Below, one piece after another: positions 43,955-54,087 of a stretch of 64,000 nt of DNA. Within the stretch, counting starts at the first letter, position 1, and every line of letters begins with the position of its first letter. The stretch is from positions 1 through 64,000 of the forward strand of contig CACXPG010000005.1 in the NCBI GenBank assembly GCA_902769525.1. The letters run 5' to 3'. A model generated the notes under the pieces. That model was not told the DNA's origin. It worked only from the letters and a program-made list of their open reading frames with translations, and did no database searches. The stretch comes from an uncultured Bacteroidia bacterium (GTDB lineage Bacteria > Bacteroidota > Bacteroidia > Bacteroidales > UBA932). Both the position numbers and the translations under genes were made by a program.

Positions 43955-44254
43955 CTAAATGTTGCTATAGAAATCAATCTTGTCTTCTCCGGCAAGAGTA
44001 ATGTAAGCCTTCTTGAACCTGTTGGTTCTGCCCTTGAGCAGACCAGCCTTGGTGTAGCGGCTCTTTGCCTTGCCATTATAACTAACTGTATTGACGTCCT
44101 TAACGGTAACGTTATACATCTCCTCTACAGCCTTGCGAATTTCCAGTTTGTTGGCGCTGTAGTCAACGATGAATCCGTAGCGGTTTCTCTTGTCGCCCTC
44201 TGCGGTCATCTTCTCTGTTACTATCGGCTTAATCAAAATTCCCATAATTGACAA
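43955..44254 (-). CDS. rplW: 50S ribosomal protein L23
   Basis: 99 residues. [12 protein letters not shown] at the start, and [20 protein letters not shown] in the middle, identify L23, which binds at the tunnel exit near trigger factor and SRP. It overlaps nothing and sits four bases after rplD. Confidence 0.95.
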   Translation of the reverse strand: MSIMGILIKPIVTEKMTAEGDKRNRYGFIVDYSANKLEIRKAVEEMYNVTVKDVNTVSYNGKAKSRYTKAGLLKGRTNRFKKAYITLAGEDKIDFYSNI

Positions 44255-44258
44255 AGTT

Positions 44259-44888
44259 TTAACGTTTGTACTCTACTTTAAGAGAATTCTGGGCGCCGTC
44301 CACAAATACAACTGAATATGCGCGCATAATGTCGTATGTGTTGAGATTGTTAGGAGTAGCCACCTTTACGTTCTCCAGATTGCGAGAAGACAAACTGATG
44401 TTCTCATTTCTCTCAGGAACCACGAAAAGAACCATACGGTCGTTGACCTTGATGTTCTTGATGATATTCACGAATTCCTTTGTCTTAGGAGCTTCCATTT
44501 CAAACGGCTCAACTACTGCGATGGCGTTGTCCTTAGCCTTGTAAGAAAGGGCTGAGAAACGTGCCAGCTGCTTTACCTTCTTGTTGAGTTTGAAATCATA
44601 GTTGCGAGGACGAGGACCGTGAGCCCTGCCGCCACCTACGTAGATATTGGCCTTGATGGAACCGTGGCGTGCACCGCCGCTGCCCTTCTGGCGAATGATC
44701 TTCTTGGTAGAATAAGCTACTTCGCTTCTGTCCTTAGTCTTGCTTGTTCCCTGTCTATGGGCTGCAAGATACTGCTTAACGTCCAGATAAATAGCGTGGT
44801 CGTTAGGCTCGATTCCGAATACTGCATCGTCCAGAACGGCTTTCTTTCCGGTCTGTGTGCCGTCGATCTTCAATACTGCAATTTCCAT
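44259..44888 (-). CDS. rplD: 50S ribosomal protein L4
   Basis: 209 residues. RQGTSKTKDRSEVAYSTKKI and RQKGSGGARHGSIKANIYVG GGRAHGPRPR mark the tunnel loop of L4. In other bacteria L4 represses its own S10 operon through the leader RNA; here the operon starts at rplC, whose leader at 45519-45644 is the candidate target. Confidence 0.96.
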   Translation of the reverse strand: MEIAVLKIDGTQTGKKAVLDDAVFGIEPNDHAIYLDVKQYLAAHRQGTSKTKDRSEVAYSTKKIIRQKGSGGARHGSIKANIYVGGGRAHGPRPRNYDFKLNKKVKQLARFSALSYKAKDNAIAVVEPFEMEAPKTKEFVNIIKNIKVNDRMVLFVVPERNENISLSSRNLENVKVATPNNLNTYDIMRAYSVVFVDGAQNSLKVEYKR

Positions 44889-44891
44889 AAA

Positions 44892-45518
44892 CTATTCCTC
44901 CACAATTACATAAGAACCAGTGGCTCCAGGAATGGAACCCTTCACAAGCAGAAGATTGCTTTCAGGAATAACCTTGATGACCTTAAGATTCAGGATCTTA
45001 ACGCGGTCACCACCCATTCTTCCTGCAAGTCTCTTGCCCTTGAAAACTCTTGAAGGCCAAGATGATGCACCCATAGAACCAGGAGCACGAAGTCTGTCGT
45101 CCTGACCGTGGGTCTGACCACCTACGCCGCCGAATCCGTGGCGCTTTACAACGCCCTGGAAGCCTTTACCTTTAGAAATACCGGTAACGTCAACCCAAGT
45201 GTCCTCGTTTTTGAAAACGTCTGCGACACTGAGAGAATCACCCAACTTAAGCTCGCCCTCGAAGTCGTTCTTGAACTCTACGAGCTTACGTTTAGGAGTG
45301 GTGTTTGCCTTTTTGAAATGTCCCATCAGAGACGCGCTGGTGTGTTTCTCTTTCTGTTCGTCATAGGCAAGTTGTACAGCGGCATAACCATCTTTTTCTT
45401 CTGTACGAATCTGCGTAACAACACACGGACCAGCCTCAATTACGGTGCAAGGGATGTTCTTTCCATCAGCACCGAACACGGAAGTCATTCCGATTTTTTT
45501 GCCGATTAATCCAGGCAT
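44892..45518 (-). CDS. rplC: 50S ribosomal protein L3
   Basis: 208 residues from ATG 45518 ([20 protein letters not shown]), the normal L3 start. The frame stays open upstream, but an earlier start would add residues unlike any L3. [10 protein letters not shown]-like [20 protein letters not shown] and [20 protein letters not shown] are diagnostic. This gene opens the operon; rpsJ, which normally precedes it, is absent, and an LRR lipoprotein gene stands upstream. Confidence 0.96.
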   Translation of the reverse strand: MPGLIGKKIGMTSVFGADGKNIPCTVIEAGPCVVTQIRTEEKDGYAAVQLAYDEQKEKHTSASLMGHFKKANTTPKRKLVEFKNDFEGELKLGDSLSVADVFKNEDTWVDVTGISKGKGFQGVVKRHGFGGVGGQTHGQDDRLRAPGSMGASSWPSRVFKGKRLAGRMGGDRVKILNLKVIKVIPESNLLLVKGSIPGATGSYVIVEE

Positions 45519-45656
45519 TTTACTATTTGTGTTTTGATTAAACATCAGCTGCATAGCCATTTGCGGAGGCATTGCATTATCCTCAGCGATGAGGGAAAGA
45601 GGCATTGCGCGCACCTGGGTACAGCTCCCTGCATTTTTTGCGGGGGTGCAAAGATA
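45519..45656 (-). promoter_or_regulatory. rplC promoter and 126-base leader with a Cys-rich upstream reading frame
   Basis: The -7 box TATCTTTGC (minus strand, 45656-45648) predicts a leader of about 126 bases. The leader has a small hairpin (CCTCA-TCGC-TGAGG), a 10-base direct repeat gaggcattgc (45566-45575 and 45599-45608), and a 29-codon upstream frame at 45545-45634 encoding five Cys residues. It is a plausible site for L4 autoregulation or leader-peptide control. Confidence 0.5.
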
Positions 45657-45715
45657 TAAACATTTTTTGAACACGCAAACAAAAAATGCTTTTTCCGCCC
45701 CCTGCCAACAAAAAA

Positions 45716-45739
45716 CTCCTGCCGGGTGGCCGGCAGGAG
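45716..45739 (-). terminator. Terminator between the LRR gene and rplC
   Basis: Perfect 10-base stem ctcctgccgg (45716-45725) with ccggcaggag (45730-45739), loop gtgg, followed on the minus strand by six T. It ends transcription of the LRR gene before the rplC promoter. Confidence 0.85.
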
Positions 45740-45773
45740 CTTTATATAATATGGAGTATTGTCGCAATTAATT

Positions 45774-48341
45774 TTAGTTCATATTAAAAGCCGTATGATA
45801 CAACTGCCAAATCTGCTCTTCGGTCACTTCGCCGTTAATATCATATAATTTCAGGGTTCCATCGTCGATTTTATTAGACTGGGCCTGAGTGAGATCTACC
45901 CTATGGAGGCTGAAGCCATCATTCTGAGGCCAGGCCTTCAATGCTTTGAGAAGCGAGCAGTAGTGAATGTCCAGCGTCCCTATCTTGTTCAGGGAGCAGT
46001 CCAATTCTTGGAGAGAGGTGCATGGTTGGAGATCCAGCGTCTCAATATTGTTCTGGGCACAGTACAGATTAAAGAGCGCCGAGCATCCGGTCAGGTTCAG
46101 CGTGGAGATACTGCACTCCCTGCAGTCCAATGCCTTCAGTCTGGCCAGGCCGGAAAGGTTAAGAGAGGTCAGGCCGCTGTTCTTTGAGCAGTTGATGAAT
46201 ACCAGTTCAGGCAGGCCGCTGACATTGATTGAGGAAATCCCGGCTTTCTCGCACTCCAAAGACTTGAGGCCTCCGTTGCAGGACATATCGAGAGCATAGT
46301 CATAGTTGGTATAGGAAATATTCAGGTCCTCCAGAGCAGGGAAGACGTTGAAATCTCCGGCCGGCCAGGAGATAATTTCCGTGCCGTAAAGATTCAGAGT
46401 TTTCAGCTCATCGCACCCTGTCCAGGCAACAGAATTGCTGATTTTACAGTTCTTGACAGTAAGAGATTCCAAATCCTCACAGTTGGCACAATTGAAATTA
46501 TTAAGAAGTGAAAGCCTTTCAATATCCAGAGACGTAACGCCGGAATTGGCGCACGCGAAATCTTCGATTGGAGCTCTCTGAGCCACTGTGATTCCGGTCA
46601 ATAACTGATTGTTGCCAGCATCCAGTTTCTTCAGATGTCCCTTGTCGCTCAAATCAAGTGTTCCTGCATAATTGCTGCCGTTAAGATCAACCTCCTCAAG
46701 GTAAGAGAAACCAGCAAAGTCCTCTGCGGGCCAGGTTGCCAACCACGTGTTGCCGAACAGGAATTTCTTTATGGCAGGACAGTTTGCCCAGGTTATCGTA
46801 TTGGAAACTTTAGACTCGCTGAGGTCCAGTTCTTCAAGCTCTGAACAGTTGGAGCAGTTCACGTATGAAAGATTTGGCTGATATGACAGGTTCAGCGCTG
46901 TTAACTTGGTGTTGGCACACTCAAAATGCTCAAGATTGAGAGTGTTTTCAATGTCAAGTGTTGTGAAGCTGGTGCACTGGCTGAGGTTGATCTTCTCCAG
47001 AAGCGTGTTGTTGGTGGCATTAAGATCCTTTAGGCTAGAAAGACCGTAAGCGTCTATCTCAGACAGTTTGGTGTAGCAGCATTCAAGTCCTTTCAATTGA
47101 GTAAGCCCTTCGATATTGAGACTTTCAATATCGTTGAAATTCACGATAAGCAGCGTCAGGGCTGTATTCTGTCTCAGGTCCAGACTGGCGAGAGGACCCT
47201 GTACGGAAGTTGAACCGGAAACATTCAGAATCTGCAGGTTCTTGAACTCTTCTATTCCCTTCAGCGATGAGGCATAGATGAAGTCGTATCTATAGCCTCC
47301 AGAATAGTAATACGTGTACTCATGAGTAGGAGAAGCGTTGAAGCAGTTCATCCCGGTAACGGCCAGAGCCTCGTCTATGCTGATTTCTCCGTCACCGTCA
47401 GTGTCGAAGTTTGCCACGCAGTATGCCTTGAAGGTTTCGTCATCAAACTGGACATACTGAGGAGCGGAAAGCTCAACCTTCATTGCTCCCATGCTCTCCA
47501 TCTTGTTGCGGCTGATGGTCAGGCTCCTTGTAGATGATTTCTCGAAAGTGCCGCCATTTGAACCGGTAACCTTAACCTTGAATCCGCCGGAGAAAACTGT
47601 AGGTGGAACAACAAATATGAACTCTGTTGCAGTTGCGCTGGTAGTGCCCAAGGTCACGCCTTCTGGACAGTTTATCGCGATTTTGCCAGTTGCACCGCTC
47701 TGCATAGCCACCGTTGGAGCGGCAGATGTGGATGGAGTTATCACTGCGCTGCCGGCTATCTTCTCTCCGTTGTTGCCTTCAAGAGTTATGCTCTTTACCG
47801 TAACATTTTCACCGTAGAAACGGAACCTCAGGTAGCCGCACACGTTCTTGAAGCCGAGGAAATTGTTGTCTGTAACGGCAACCATAGTGTTGGCTCCCAC
47901 TCCGAATGAATGCTCCCTGTAAAGCTGATCGGCAGGAAGGTCAACAGCTATTGTTTCCTGGCTCTCTCCACCAAAAGCCTGCGTGCTGGCGGAATACGGG
48001 TACACGGCATAAATGTGTTCCAGGTCAACTGGAACAGAAGGATCCGGGCCTTCTTCCTCAAAAGAGAAGCTTCCGCTGTTGTCTCCGTCTTCCCCGTCAA
48101 AAACATATTTGTCGTTTACGTTGGCGTAGTTGAAGATGGAAATGTAGTCGTTCTCATTCCACAGAACCCTTAGATCTTCGTCCGCATAGATTTTGGTGCC
48201 AGGGGCAGTGCCTTCAGTTGAGGCATAGAACTTGGCTATTTTACCATCCTGCCTTGAGGACTTGACGGCTGAAACCTGGTCTTCCTTGGCGCAGGCAAGC
48301 AGCATCAGAGCCGCCGCTGCAAATAACAATATCTTTTTCAT
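45774..48341 (-). CDS. Surface lipoprotein with fimbrillin-like N-terminal region and leucine-rich repeats
   Basis: 855 residues from ATG 48341 (MKKILLFAAAALMLLAC). After the lipobox Cys17 comes a region of about 270 residues resembling fimbrillin-family (Mfa-like) proteins: NDYISIFNY, VYPYSASTQAFGGESQ, FVVPPTVFSGGFKVKV. A short EF-hand-like loop follows (FDTDGDGEISIDEAL). The remaining 500 residues are irregular leucine-rich repeats of 20-22 residues (NLSGLARLKALDCRECSIST then LNLTGCSAL). Such proteins are usually surface adhesins or ligand binders. The combination of a fimbrillin-like head and a long LRR is uncommon. It stands where rpsJ/fusA would be expected upstream of rplC. Confidence 0.8.
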   Translation of the reverse strand: MKKILLFAAAALMLLACAKEDQVSAVKSSRQDGKIAKFYASTEGTAPGTKIYADEDLRVLWNENDYISIFNYANVNDKYVFDGEDGDNSGSFSFEEEGPDPSVPVDLEHIYAVYPYSASTQAFGGESQETIAVDLPADQLYREHSFGVGANTMVAVTDNNFLGFKNVCGYLRFRFYGENVTVKSITLEGNNGEKIAGSAVITPSTSAAPTVAMQSGATGKIAINCPEGVTLGTTSATATEFIFVVPPTVFSGGFKVKVTGSNGGTFEKSSTRSLTISRNKMESMGAMKVELSAPQYVQFDDETFKAYCVANFDTDGDGEISIDEALAVTGMNCFNASPTHEYTYYYSGGYRYDFIYASSLKGIEEFKNLQILNVSGSTSVQGPLASLDLRQNTALTLLIVNFNDIESLNIEGLTQLKGLECCYTKLSEIDAYGLSSLKDLNATNNTLLEKINLSQCTSFTTLDIENTLNLEHFECANTKLTALNLSYQPNLSYVNCSNCSELEELDLSESKVSNTITWANCPAIKKFLFGNTWLATWPAEDFAGFSYLEEVDLNGSNYAGTLDLSDKGHLKKLDAGNNQLLTGITVAQRAPIEDFACANSGVTSLDIERLSLLNNFNCANCEDLESLTVKNCKISNSVAWTGCDELKTLNLYGTEIISWPAGDFNVFPALEDLNISYTNYDYALDMSCNGGLKSLECEKAGISSINVSGLPELVFINCSKNSGLTSLNLSGLARLKALDCRECSISTLNLTGCSALFNLYCAQNNIETLDLQPCTSLQELDCSLNKIGTLDIHYCSLLKALKAWPQNDGFSLHRVDLTQAQSNKIDDGTLKLYDINGEVTEEQIWQLYHTAFNMN

Positions 48342-48393
48342 AGTTGAAATTTTAATTTCAAAAGAAGCTATACTTTGCAAATATAAACAAAAA

Positions 48394-48426
48394 AACTCCC
48401 GCCTTCACTGTTTCAGAGAAAGCGGG
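48394..48426. terminator. Terminator after the SIMPL gene
   Basis: Stem ctcccgc (48394-48400) with gcgggag (48420-48426), preceded by AAAAAA on the plus strand (T run on the minus strand). Confidence 0.65.
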
Positions 48427-48455
48427 AGCAAGTCTTCTGGCTGAATCGCTGAGGA

Positions 48456-49163
48456 TTACTTCAGATAGTAGGTAACGGATGTAACAACCCTTACCTTCTT
48501 GATGTAATCTGTTGTCTCGTCAAGATCCTCGATAGAGAACTGGCCCTGGCTGGCAGTCTTTATTTTTCCGAGGCTGCTGCCGCAGTTGTCAGCAAACTGC
48601 TGGGCGGCTTCCCTTGCTTTCGCAGTAGCTTCCTTGATCATTTCTGGTTTAAGGTCGTTAAGGCCGGTGAAATCGTATGAAGCCCAGTCGCTGATGATAA
48701 TGTCCTTCTTCAGCATCTCGGTGGTCAGAGTTTTTACCAGATTCCTGATAGCGTCAACCTTATTTGTGGAAATGGTCATAGACTGGTTGATCTGCCACTT
48801 GTAGGCAGGCTTGTTGTTGGAATACCTGTACTGGTCCTCGAGATTGCTTACAGATGGGGATGCTTCAAAGATTTCTTCGTCCGTGATACCTGCTTGCTTG
48901 ATAAAATCTTTAACTGTCTTGGCGTTGGCGTCAACAGAAGCGTACAGAGAAGAAAGGTCGTTACCCTGTCTTCCAAAAGAAACTCTCCAAATAGCCTTGT
49001 CGGCAGGAACCTGCTTTTCTGAAAGTCCCTTTACGGTAACTACGTTGTCCATAGACTTGAACTTTACGATTCCGCTCCTAAGGCAAAGGCCCAGAGCCAA
49101 AAGGCCTACGGCAATAAGACCAGCCGCAAGAACCTTGTTTCCTTTTTTCTGATTTTCGGTCAT
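48456..49163 (-). CDS. SIMPL-domain (DUF541) protein
   Basis: 235 residues. An uncleaved signal or anchor helix (LAAGLIAVGLLALGLCL) is followed by the SIMPL/DUF541 fold: VTVKGLSEKQVPADKAIWRV, then YRYSNNKPAYKWQINQSMTI and TAKAREAAQQFADNCGSSLG. The family is periplasmic or membrane-attached and of unclear biochemical role; some members are stress related. It is divergent from eno, sharing a 150-base promoter region. Confidence 0.88.
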   Translation of the reverse strand: MTENQKKGNKVLAAGLIAVGLLALGLCLRSGIVKFKSMDNVVTVKGLSEKQVPADKAIWRVSFGRQGNDLSSLYASVDANAKTVKDFIKQAGITDEEIFEASPSVSNLEDQYRYSNNKPAYKWQINQSMTISTNKVDAIRNLVKTLTTEMLKKDIIISDWASYDFTGLNDLKPEMIKEATAKAREAAQQFADNCGSSLGKIKTASQGQFSIEDLDETTDYIKKVRVVTSVTYYLK

Positions 49164-49203
49164 AGCTTATATAAGTGTTACGATTATGATTTCCGTTTCT
49201 GAT

Positions 49204-49244
49204 GTAAAGATATGCAAAAAGAATGCAGTTTTTGCTAAATTTGC
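49204..49244. promoter_or_regulatory. Divergent promoters for the SIMPL gene and eno
   Basis: On the plus strand TAAATTTGC at 49236-49244 stands about 75 bases before the eno ATG. On the minus strand TATCTTTAC (49212-49204) serves the SIMPL gene. The rest of the 49164-49316 gap shows nothing else. Confidence 0.5.
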
Positions 49245-49304
49245 GGCGGTTTCGGAGAAAAAATTTCTCCCCATAGCCGCAACAGTTTGTAACAAACCAT
49301 TTAA

Positions 49305-50624
<1,320 letters not shown>

Positions 50625-50640
50625 ATCTTCCTCAGCTATT

Positions 50641-50674
50641 AAAAAACTGCGGCCTGCCACGACCGCAGTTTTTT
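50641..50674. terminator. Terminator after eno
   Basis: Perfect stem aaaaaactgcgg (50641-50652) with ccgcagtttttt (50663-50674), 17 bases after the stop. The guaD-like gene then has its own box, TATCTTTGC, at about 50678. Confidence 0.85.
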
Positions 50675-50715
50675 GTTATCTTTGCATTGTGCCGCATTAA
50701 TCGCGGAGAATAATT

Positions 50716-51183
50716 ATGGACAAGAAAGAATTGATGAGAAGAGCAATCCAGCTTTCGGACGAGAGCGTGGAGAAGGGCGGCGGGCCATTTGGAGCCGTGA
50801 TTGCCCGTAATGGAGAAATCGTTGCGGAAGGAAGCAACAGCGTAACCATCAACTGCGACCCTACAGCCCATGCGGAAGTTACAGCTATCCGCAACGCCAC
50901 AAAGAAACTTGGAACTTTTGACCTTTCCGGCTGCGAGATATTCACATCCTGCGAGCCTTGCCCTATGTGCCTTGGAGCAATCTACTGGGCACATCTGGAC
51001 AAAATCTACTATGCCAACAACCGCAAGGATGCCGCAAAAATTGGCTTCGACGACGATTTTATCTATCAGGAGATCGAACTCAAACCCGAAGACCGGCAGA
51101 AGAAATCAGAAAAACTTCTAAGGAAAGAAGCCCTTGAGGTTTTCAAAAAGTGGCAATCTAAAGAAGACAAAACGGAGTACTAG
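50716..51183 (+). CDS. Nucleoside/guanine deaminase (CDA fold)
   Basis: 155 residues. The zinc site HAEVTAIR and EPCPMCLGAIYWA is complete (His, two Cys, catalytic Glu). The GGGPFGAVI opening and the C-terminal FDDDFIYQEI region resemble guanine deaminases of the GuaD type more than the tRNA deaminase TadA. It probably makes xanthine from guanine in purine salvage. Its last codons form one arm of a terminator shared with the convergent DUF6150 gene. Confidence 0.85.
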   Translation: MDKKELMRRAIQLSDESVEKGGGPFGAVIARNGEIVAEGSNSVTINCDPTAHAEVTAIRNATKKLGTFDLSGCEIFTSCEPCPMCLGAIYWAHLDKIYYANNRKDAAKIGFDDDFIYQEIELKPEDRQKKSEKLLRKEALEVFKKWQSKEDKTEY

Positions 51184-51198
51184 AAAGTGCTCCGTTTT
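51169..51198. terminator. Terminator overlapping two stop codons
   Basis: Stem aaaacggagtac (51169-51180) with gtgctccgtttt (51187-51198; one G-U pair). It covers the stop codons of the deaminase and of the convergent DUF6150 gene, whose frames overlap by four bases. Confidence 0.75.
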
Positions 51199-51659
51199 TT
51201 ATTGAGCAATCCTAACACATGCAGAATAGCTACTTTGGCTTCTTTTGATAATTTATTTGGGTCTACGCCTTTAACATAAATCTCTTTTGTAAATGTCGAA
51301 GGATAATTCCATAAACTTATACATATATCAGCGTAAGCAAAGACGTCTGTTATACAAATTGTTTTGTCCGCAAAGGCGGGAGAGCCTGACAGGCAAATAG
51401 AAACATCTGCTAGTGTTTGACTGCTAACCAGTTCCACGTCTATGCTGTTAGACCAAGGTCTATTGACAAAACAAACATCAATATCAGAGTAAACAGATTG
51501 TCCAATCCAAACCTTGACATCGGCATTAATAGAAGTTTTTGTGAAAGCATACGTCACGTCCGCGGAAGCAGGGCTCTCTGTTAAATATATCTTGGTGGGC
51601 TGAGCTTTTACAGCTATCGCTGATAACAATAGACAAAGCGCTAAAACTATTTTTCTCAT
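51180..51659 (-). CDS. DUF6150-like exported protein with short beta repeats
   Basis: 159 residues, signal peptide ending at VKAQ. The mature region is built from about seven repeats of 14-17 residues, each with an Ala-Asp/Ser-Asp followed by a hydrophobic strand (ADVTYAF, ADVKVWI, SDIDVCF, ADVSICL, ADKTICI, ADICISL), the pattern of DUF6150 proteins. Function unknown; a compact repeat fold outside the cytoplasm is likely. The gene is AT-rich compared with its neighbours, which suggests recent gain. It lies 14 bases after cysS in the same direction. Confidence 0.7.
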   Translation of the reverse strand: MRKIVLALCLLLSAIAVKAQPTKIYLTESPASADVTYAFTKTSINADVKVWIGQSVYSDIDVCFVNRPWSNSIDVELVSSQTLADVSICLSGSPAFADKTICITDVFAYADICISLWNYPSTFTKEIYVKGVDPNKLSKEAKVAILHVLGLLNKKRSTF

Positions 51660-51673
51660 TCGTCTGCTATCGT

Positions 51674-53185
51674 TTACATTTCCCAGGAGGTGGTTCCGTC
51701 TTTATTGTCCTTGAGCTGGATGCCTAGGGCTTTGAGAGTGTCTCGGATCTGGTCGCTCTTGCCCCAGTCCTTGGCGGCTCTGGCTGCTTTCCTGTCCTCA
51801 ATAATGTAATTCATAAGGCCGTCAATAACCTTTGAGGAGCTGGACTGACCCTCAGAAGACTGGACAGATTCTTCATCAACAAGGCCGAGTATGTCGGTGA
51901 CAACATCCTTGAAAAGATTGTTGATGGCTTCCTTTTCTGGCTTTGCAACAGAGAGCCTGCCTTCCTTGATATTGTTGACCACCTTCACAAGTTCATAGAT
52001 ATAGGAAATAGCAACAGGAGTGTTCATGTCGTCGCAGAGAGCCTCAAAAATGTTATCTCTTGTCTTCTTTATTTCCTCGGCGATGCCTTCGCTTGACTTG
52101 TCGGATTCCTTGATTGACTCTGCATCCTTGACTGCCTGCATAAGACGCTTGAGGCCTTTCTCGGCAGCCTGGAGAGCGGAGTTGGAGAAATCCAATGTGC
52201 CGCGATAATGGGCCTGGAGGATGAAGAAGCGGACCGTCATAGGAGTGTAGGCCTGCTCAAGGTTAGGATTGTTGCCGGTGAAAAGCTCGTCCAGGGTGAT
52301 GAAATTTCCAAGAGACTTGCCCATCTTCCTTCCCTCGATGGTAATCAGGTTGTTGTGCATCCAGTACCTTACGCCGCCGGTTCCCCTTTCGGCAAAGTTC
52401 TGGGCCATTTCGCACTCGTGATGCGGGAACATAAGGTCCATTCCGCCGCCGTGGATGTCGAACTCCTTGCCAAGGTACTTTTCTCCCATCGCGGAGCACT
52501 CCATATGCCAGCCAGGGAAACCGTCTCCCCAAGGAGAAGGCCAGCGCATTATATGTTCGGGACTGGCTTTTTTCCAGAGAGCGAAGTCGGCTGAAGAATG
52601 CTTGTCCTGCTGACCGTCAAGTTCTCTTGTGTTGTGGAGCATCTCGTCCAGATTACGGCCGCTCAGAGCTCCGTAATTGTACTTCTGGGCATATTTCTGC
52701 ACATCGAAATAAACGGAACCGTTGCTGATGTAGGCATAGCCGTTGTCCAGTATCTTCTTGATGAACTCTATCTGCTCTATGATGTGGCCGGAAGCGTTAG
52801 GCTCGATGCTTGGCGGAAGCACGTTCAGCTTTGCCATAGCCTGGCGGAAATGCACTGTATAGGTTTGGGCAACTTCCATAGGCTCAAGCTGTTCCAGACG
52901 GGCCTTCTTTGCTATCTTGTCCTCTCCTTCGTCTGCGTCGTGTTCCAGATGGCCCACGTCCGTAATGTTGCGCACATAGCGGACCTTGTAACCTATGTTC
53001 CTCAGCAGACGCACCAGAACATCAAAGGTTACGCCTGGCCTGGCATGCCCCAGATGAGGGTCCCCGTAAACCGTAGGACCGCAGACATACAGGCCCACTC
53101 TTCCGGGAGTTATCGTCTGAAGTTTTTCTTTCCTTCTGGAAAGTGTATTGTAGAGATAGAAATCCCTTTTGATATCTTCGCTCAT
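51674..53185 (-). CDS. cysS: Cysteinyl-tRNA synthetase
   Basis: 503 residues, class I synthetase. The HIGH motif appears as HLGH (44-47) after Cys35 of VCGPTVYG. Zinc ligands follow in [14 protein letters not shown] and HHECEMAQ. The KMSKS motif is KMGKS in [11 protein letters not shown]. The C-terminal anticodon-binding part is complete. A GC-rich hairpin and a -7 box lie directly upstream, inside the end of ssb. Confidence 0.97.
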   Translation of the reverse strand: MSEDIKRDFYLYNTLSRRKEKLQTITPGRVGLYVCGPTVYGDPHLGHARPGVTFDVLVRLLRNIGYKVRYVRNITDVGHLEHDADEGEDKIAKKARLEQLEPMEVAQTYTVHFRQAMAKLNVLPPSIEPNASGHIIEQIEFIKKILDNGYAYISNGSVYFDVQKYAQKYNYGALSGRNLDEMLHNTRELDGQQDKHSSADFALWKKASPEHIMRWPSPWGDGFPGWHMECSAMGEKYLGKEFDIHGGGMDLMFPHHECEMAQNFAERGTGGVRYWMHNNLITIEGRKMGKSLGNFITLDELFTGNNPNLEQAYTPMTVRFFILQAHYRGTLDFSNSALQAAEKGLKRLMQAVKDAESIKESDKSSEGIAEEIKKTRDNIFEALCDDMNTPVAISYIYELVKVVNNIKEGRLSVAKPEKEAINNLFKDVVTDILGLVDEESVQSSEGQSSSSKVIDGLMNYIIEDRKAARAAKDWGKSDQIRDTLKALGIQLKDNKDGTTSWEM

Positions 53186-53192
53186 AAAACAT

Positions 53193-53227
53193 CCGGCGGC
53201 GTTTTCTTGCCGCCGGGTGCAAAGTTA
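53193..53227 (-). promoter_or_regulatory. cysS promoter and GC-rich 5' hairpin
   Basis: TAACTTTGC (minus strand, 53227-53219) overlaps the ssb stop codon and fits the -7 box. Immediately after it, ccggcggc (53193-53200) and gccgccgg (53209-53216) form an 8-base GC stem ending seven bases before the cysS ATG. It may terminate ssb, control cysS translation, or both. Confidence 0.45.
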
Positions 53228-53560
53228 AGCATTTTCCGGAAGTGACATCTTCAGCGCCACTATTTCACAGGAATATTTCTCCTCTCCGTTCTTGGTGATG
53301 TACTTGTAGTATCTCAGCCTGCCCTTAAGTTCCAGGAAGACTCCCTTGCGGATCTTGGAAAAGTCTATCATCCCCTTGGATGACCAGGCTGCAATGTTGT
53401 GCCAGGTCGTCTCCTCCCGGTACTCCCCCTCCTTTCCCTTGAAGACCTCGTGCGTTGCCAGGGAGAAACGTATGACAGTCACTCCTCCCTCCAGTTCGGT
53501 CACCTTGGGGTCAGCGCCAACGTTGCCCCTCAGTTCCACTTTGTTCAATGTTCTCTCCAT
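53225..53560 (-). CDS. ssb: Single-stranded DNA-binding protein
   Basis: 111 residues forming one OB fold: LNKVELRGNVGADPKVTELE, VIRFSLATHE and ETTWHNIAAWSSKGM. The acidic C-terminal tail that recruits repair partners in E. coli SSB is missing, since the protein stops after EIVALKMSLPENA. It is therefore a short, possibly secondary SSB; a full-length one may lie elsewhere. Confidence 0.9.
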   Translation of the reverse strand: MERTLNKVELRGNVGADPKVTELEGGVTVIRFSLATHEVFKGKEGEYREETTWHNIAAWSSKGMIDFSKIRKGVFLELKGRLRYYKYITKNGEEKYSCEIVALKMSLPENA

Positions 53561-53817
53561 AAATCGTTAAAATGAACCATTTCTGACAGATGCAAAGAAA
53601 GCGGACAGAAAAGGCCTGTACCAAATCTTATCCGGATATAAACGATTATAAACGATTAACAATTTTTGAAACGGATAATGCTGGAAAAGGCAGAATAATC
53701 GCGATAAACGGAAGAAATGCTAATCGCAAGATTGACAGAAAAAAGCAATAATCTTTCTGGCGGCTTGCCATCTGAAAACAGCCCTGATTACCTTTGACAG
53801 TCTGGAGGGATAATGAT
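53561..53817. other. Spacer between ssb and the zinc-ribbon gene
   Basis: 257 AT-rich bases holding the divergent promoters. A tandem 'aaacgattaacg'-like stretch (ataaacgattataaacgattaac) lies at 53638-53660. No gene, RNA or strong -7 box is evident. Confidence 0.4.
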
Positions 53818-54087
53818 ATGAAAGCCAGAAAATGTCCTGCTTGCGGAAAGGATGTGATTGGAAGAACGGACAAAAGATTCTGCAGCGACGAGTGCCGGAT
53901 ATTCTACAACAATGCCCTGCGCAAAAGAAAGCGGAGCCGCAACCGCAAACAGATAAGAGCAATTATCGGCAATATAAGGGAGATGGACGAAGCCGACGCT
54001 AAAAATTTGCTAAGATTGCTGGAGAGGATTAGCAAAGTGTTCAAAATAATGAGTACCTTCGCTAAACCTAGAGAAAAACGGCAATGA
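53818..54087 (+). CDS. Small zinc-ribbon protein
   Basis: 89 residues from ATG 53818 (an upstream in-frame ATG at 53794 adds MTVWRDND). CPACGKDVIGRTDKRFCSDEC is a four-Cys zinc finger like those of DUF2116 and other small ribbons, followed by a basic helix with RKRKRSRNRKQ and a leucine-rich helix. It could bind nucleic acid; the target is unknown. Its end overlaps the start of the Cbp1-like gene by four bases, so the two are translationally coupled. Confidence 0.75.
   Translation: MKARKCPACGKDVIGRTDKRFCSDECRIFYNNALRKRKRSRNRKQIRAIIGNIREMDEADAKNLLRLLERISKVFKIMSTFAKPREKRQ

Noticed and set aside
45519-45767. Longer N-terminus for rplC
   Set aside because: The frame is open upstream, but the added residues are unlike any L3 and would cross the promoter; ATG 45518 gives the normal MPGLIGKK start.
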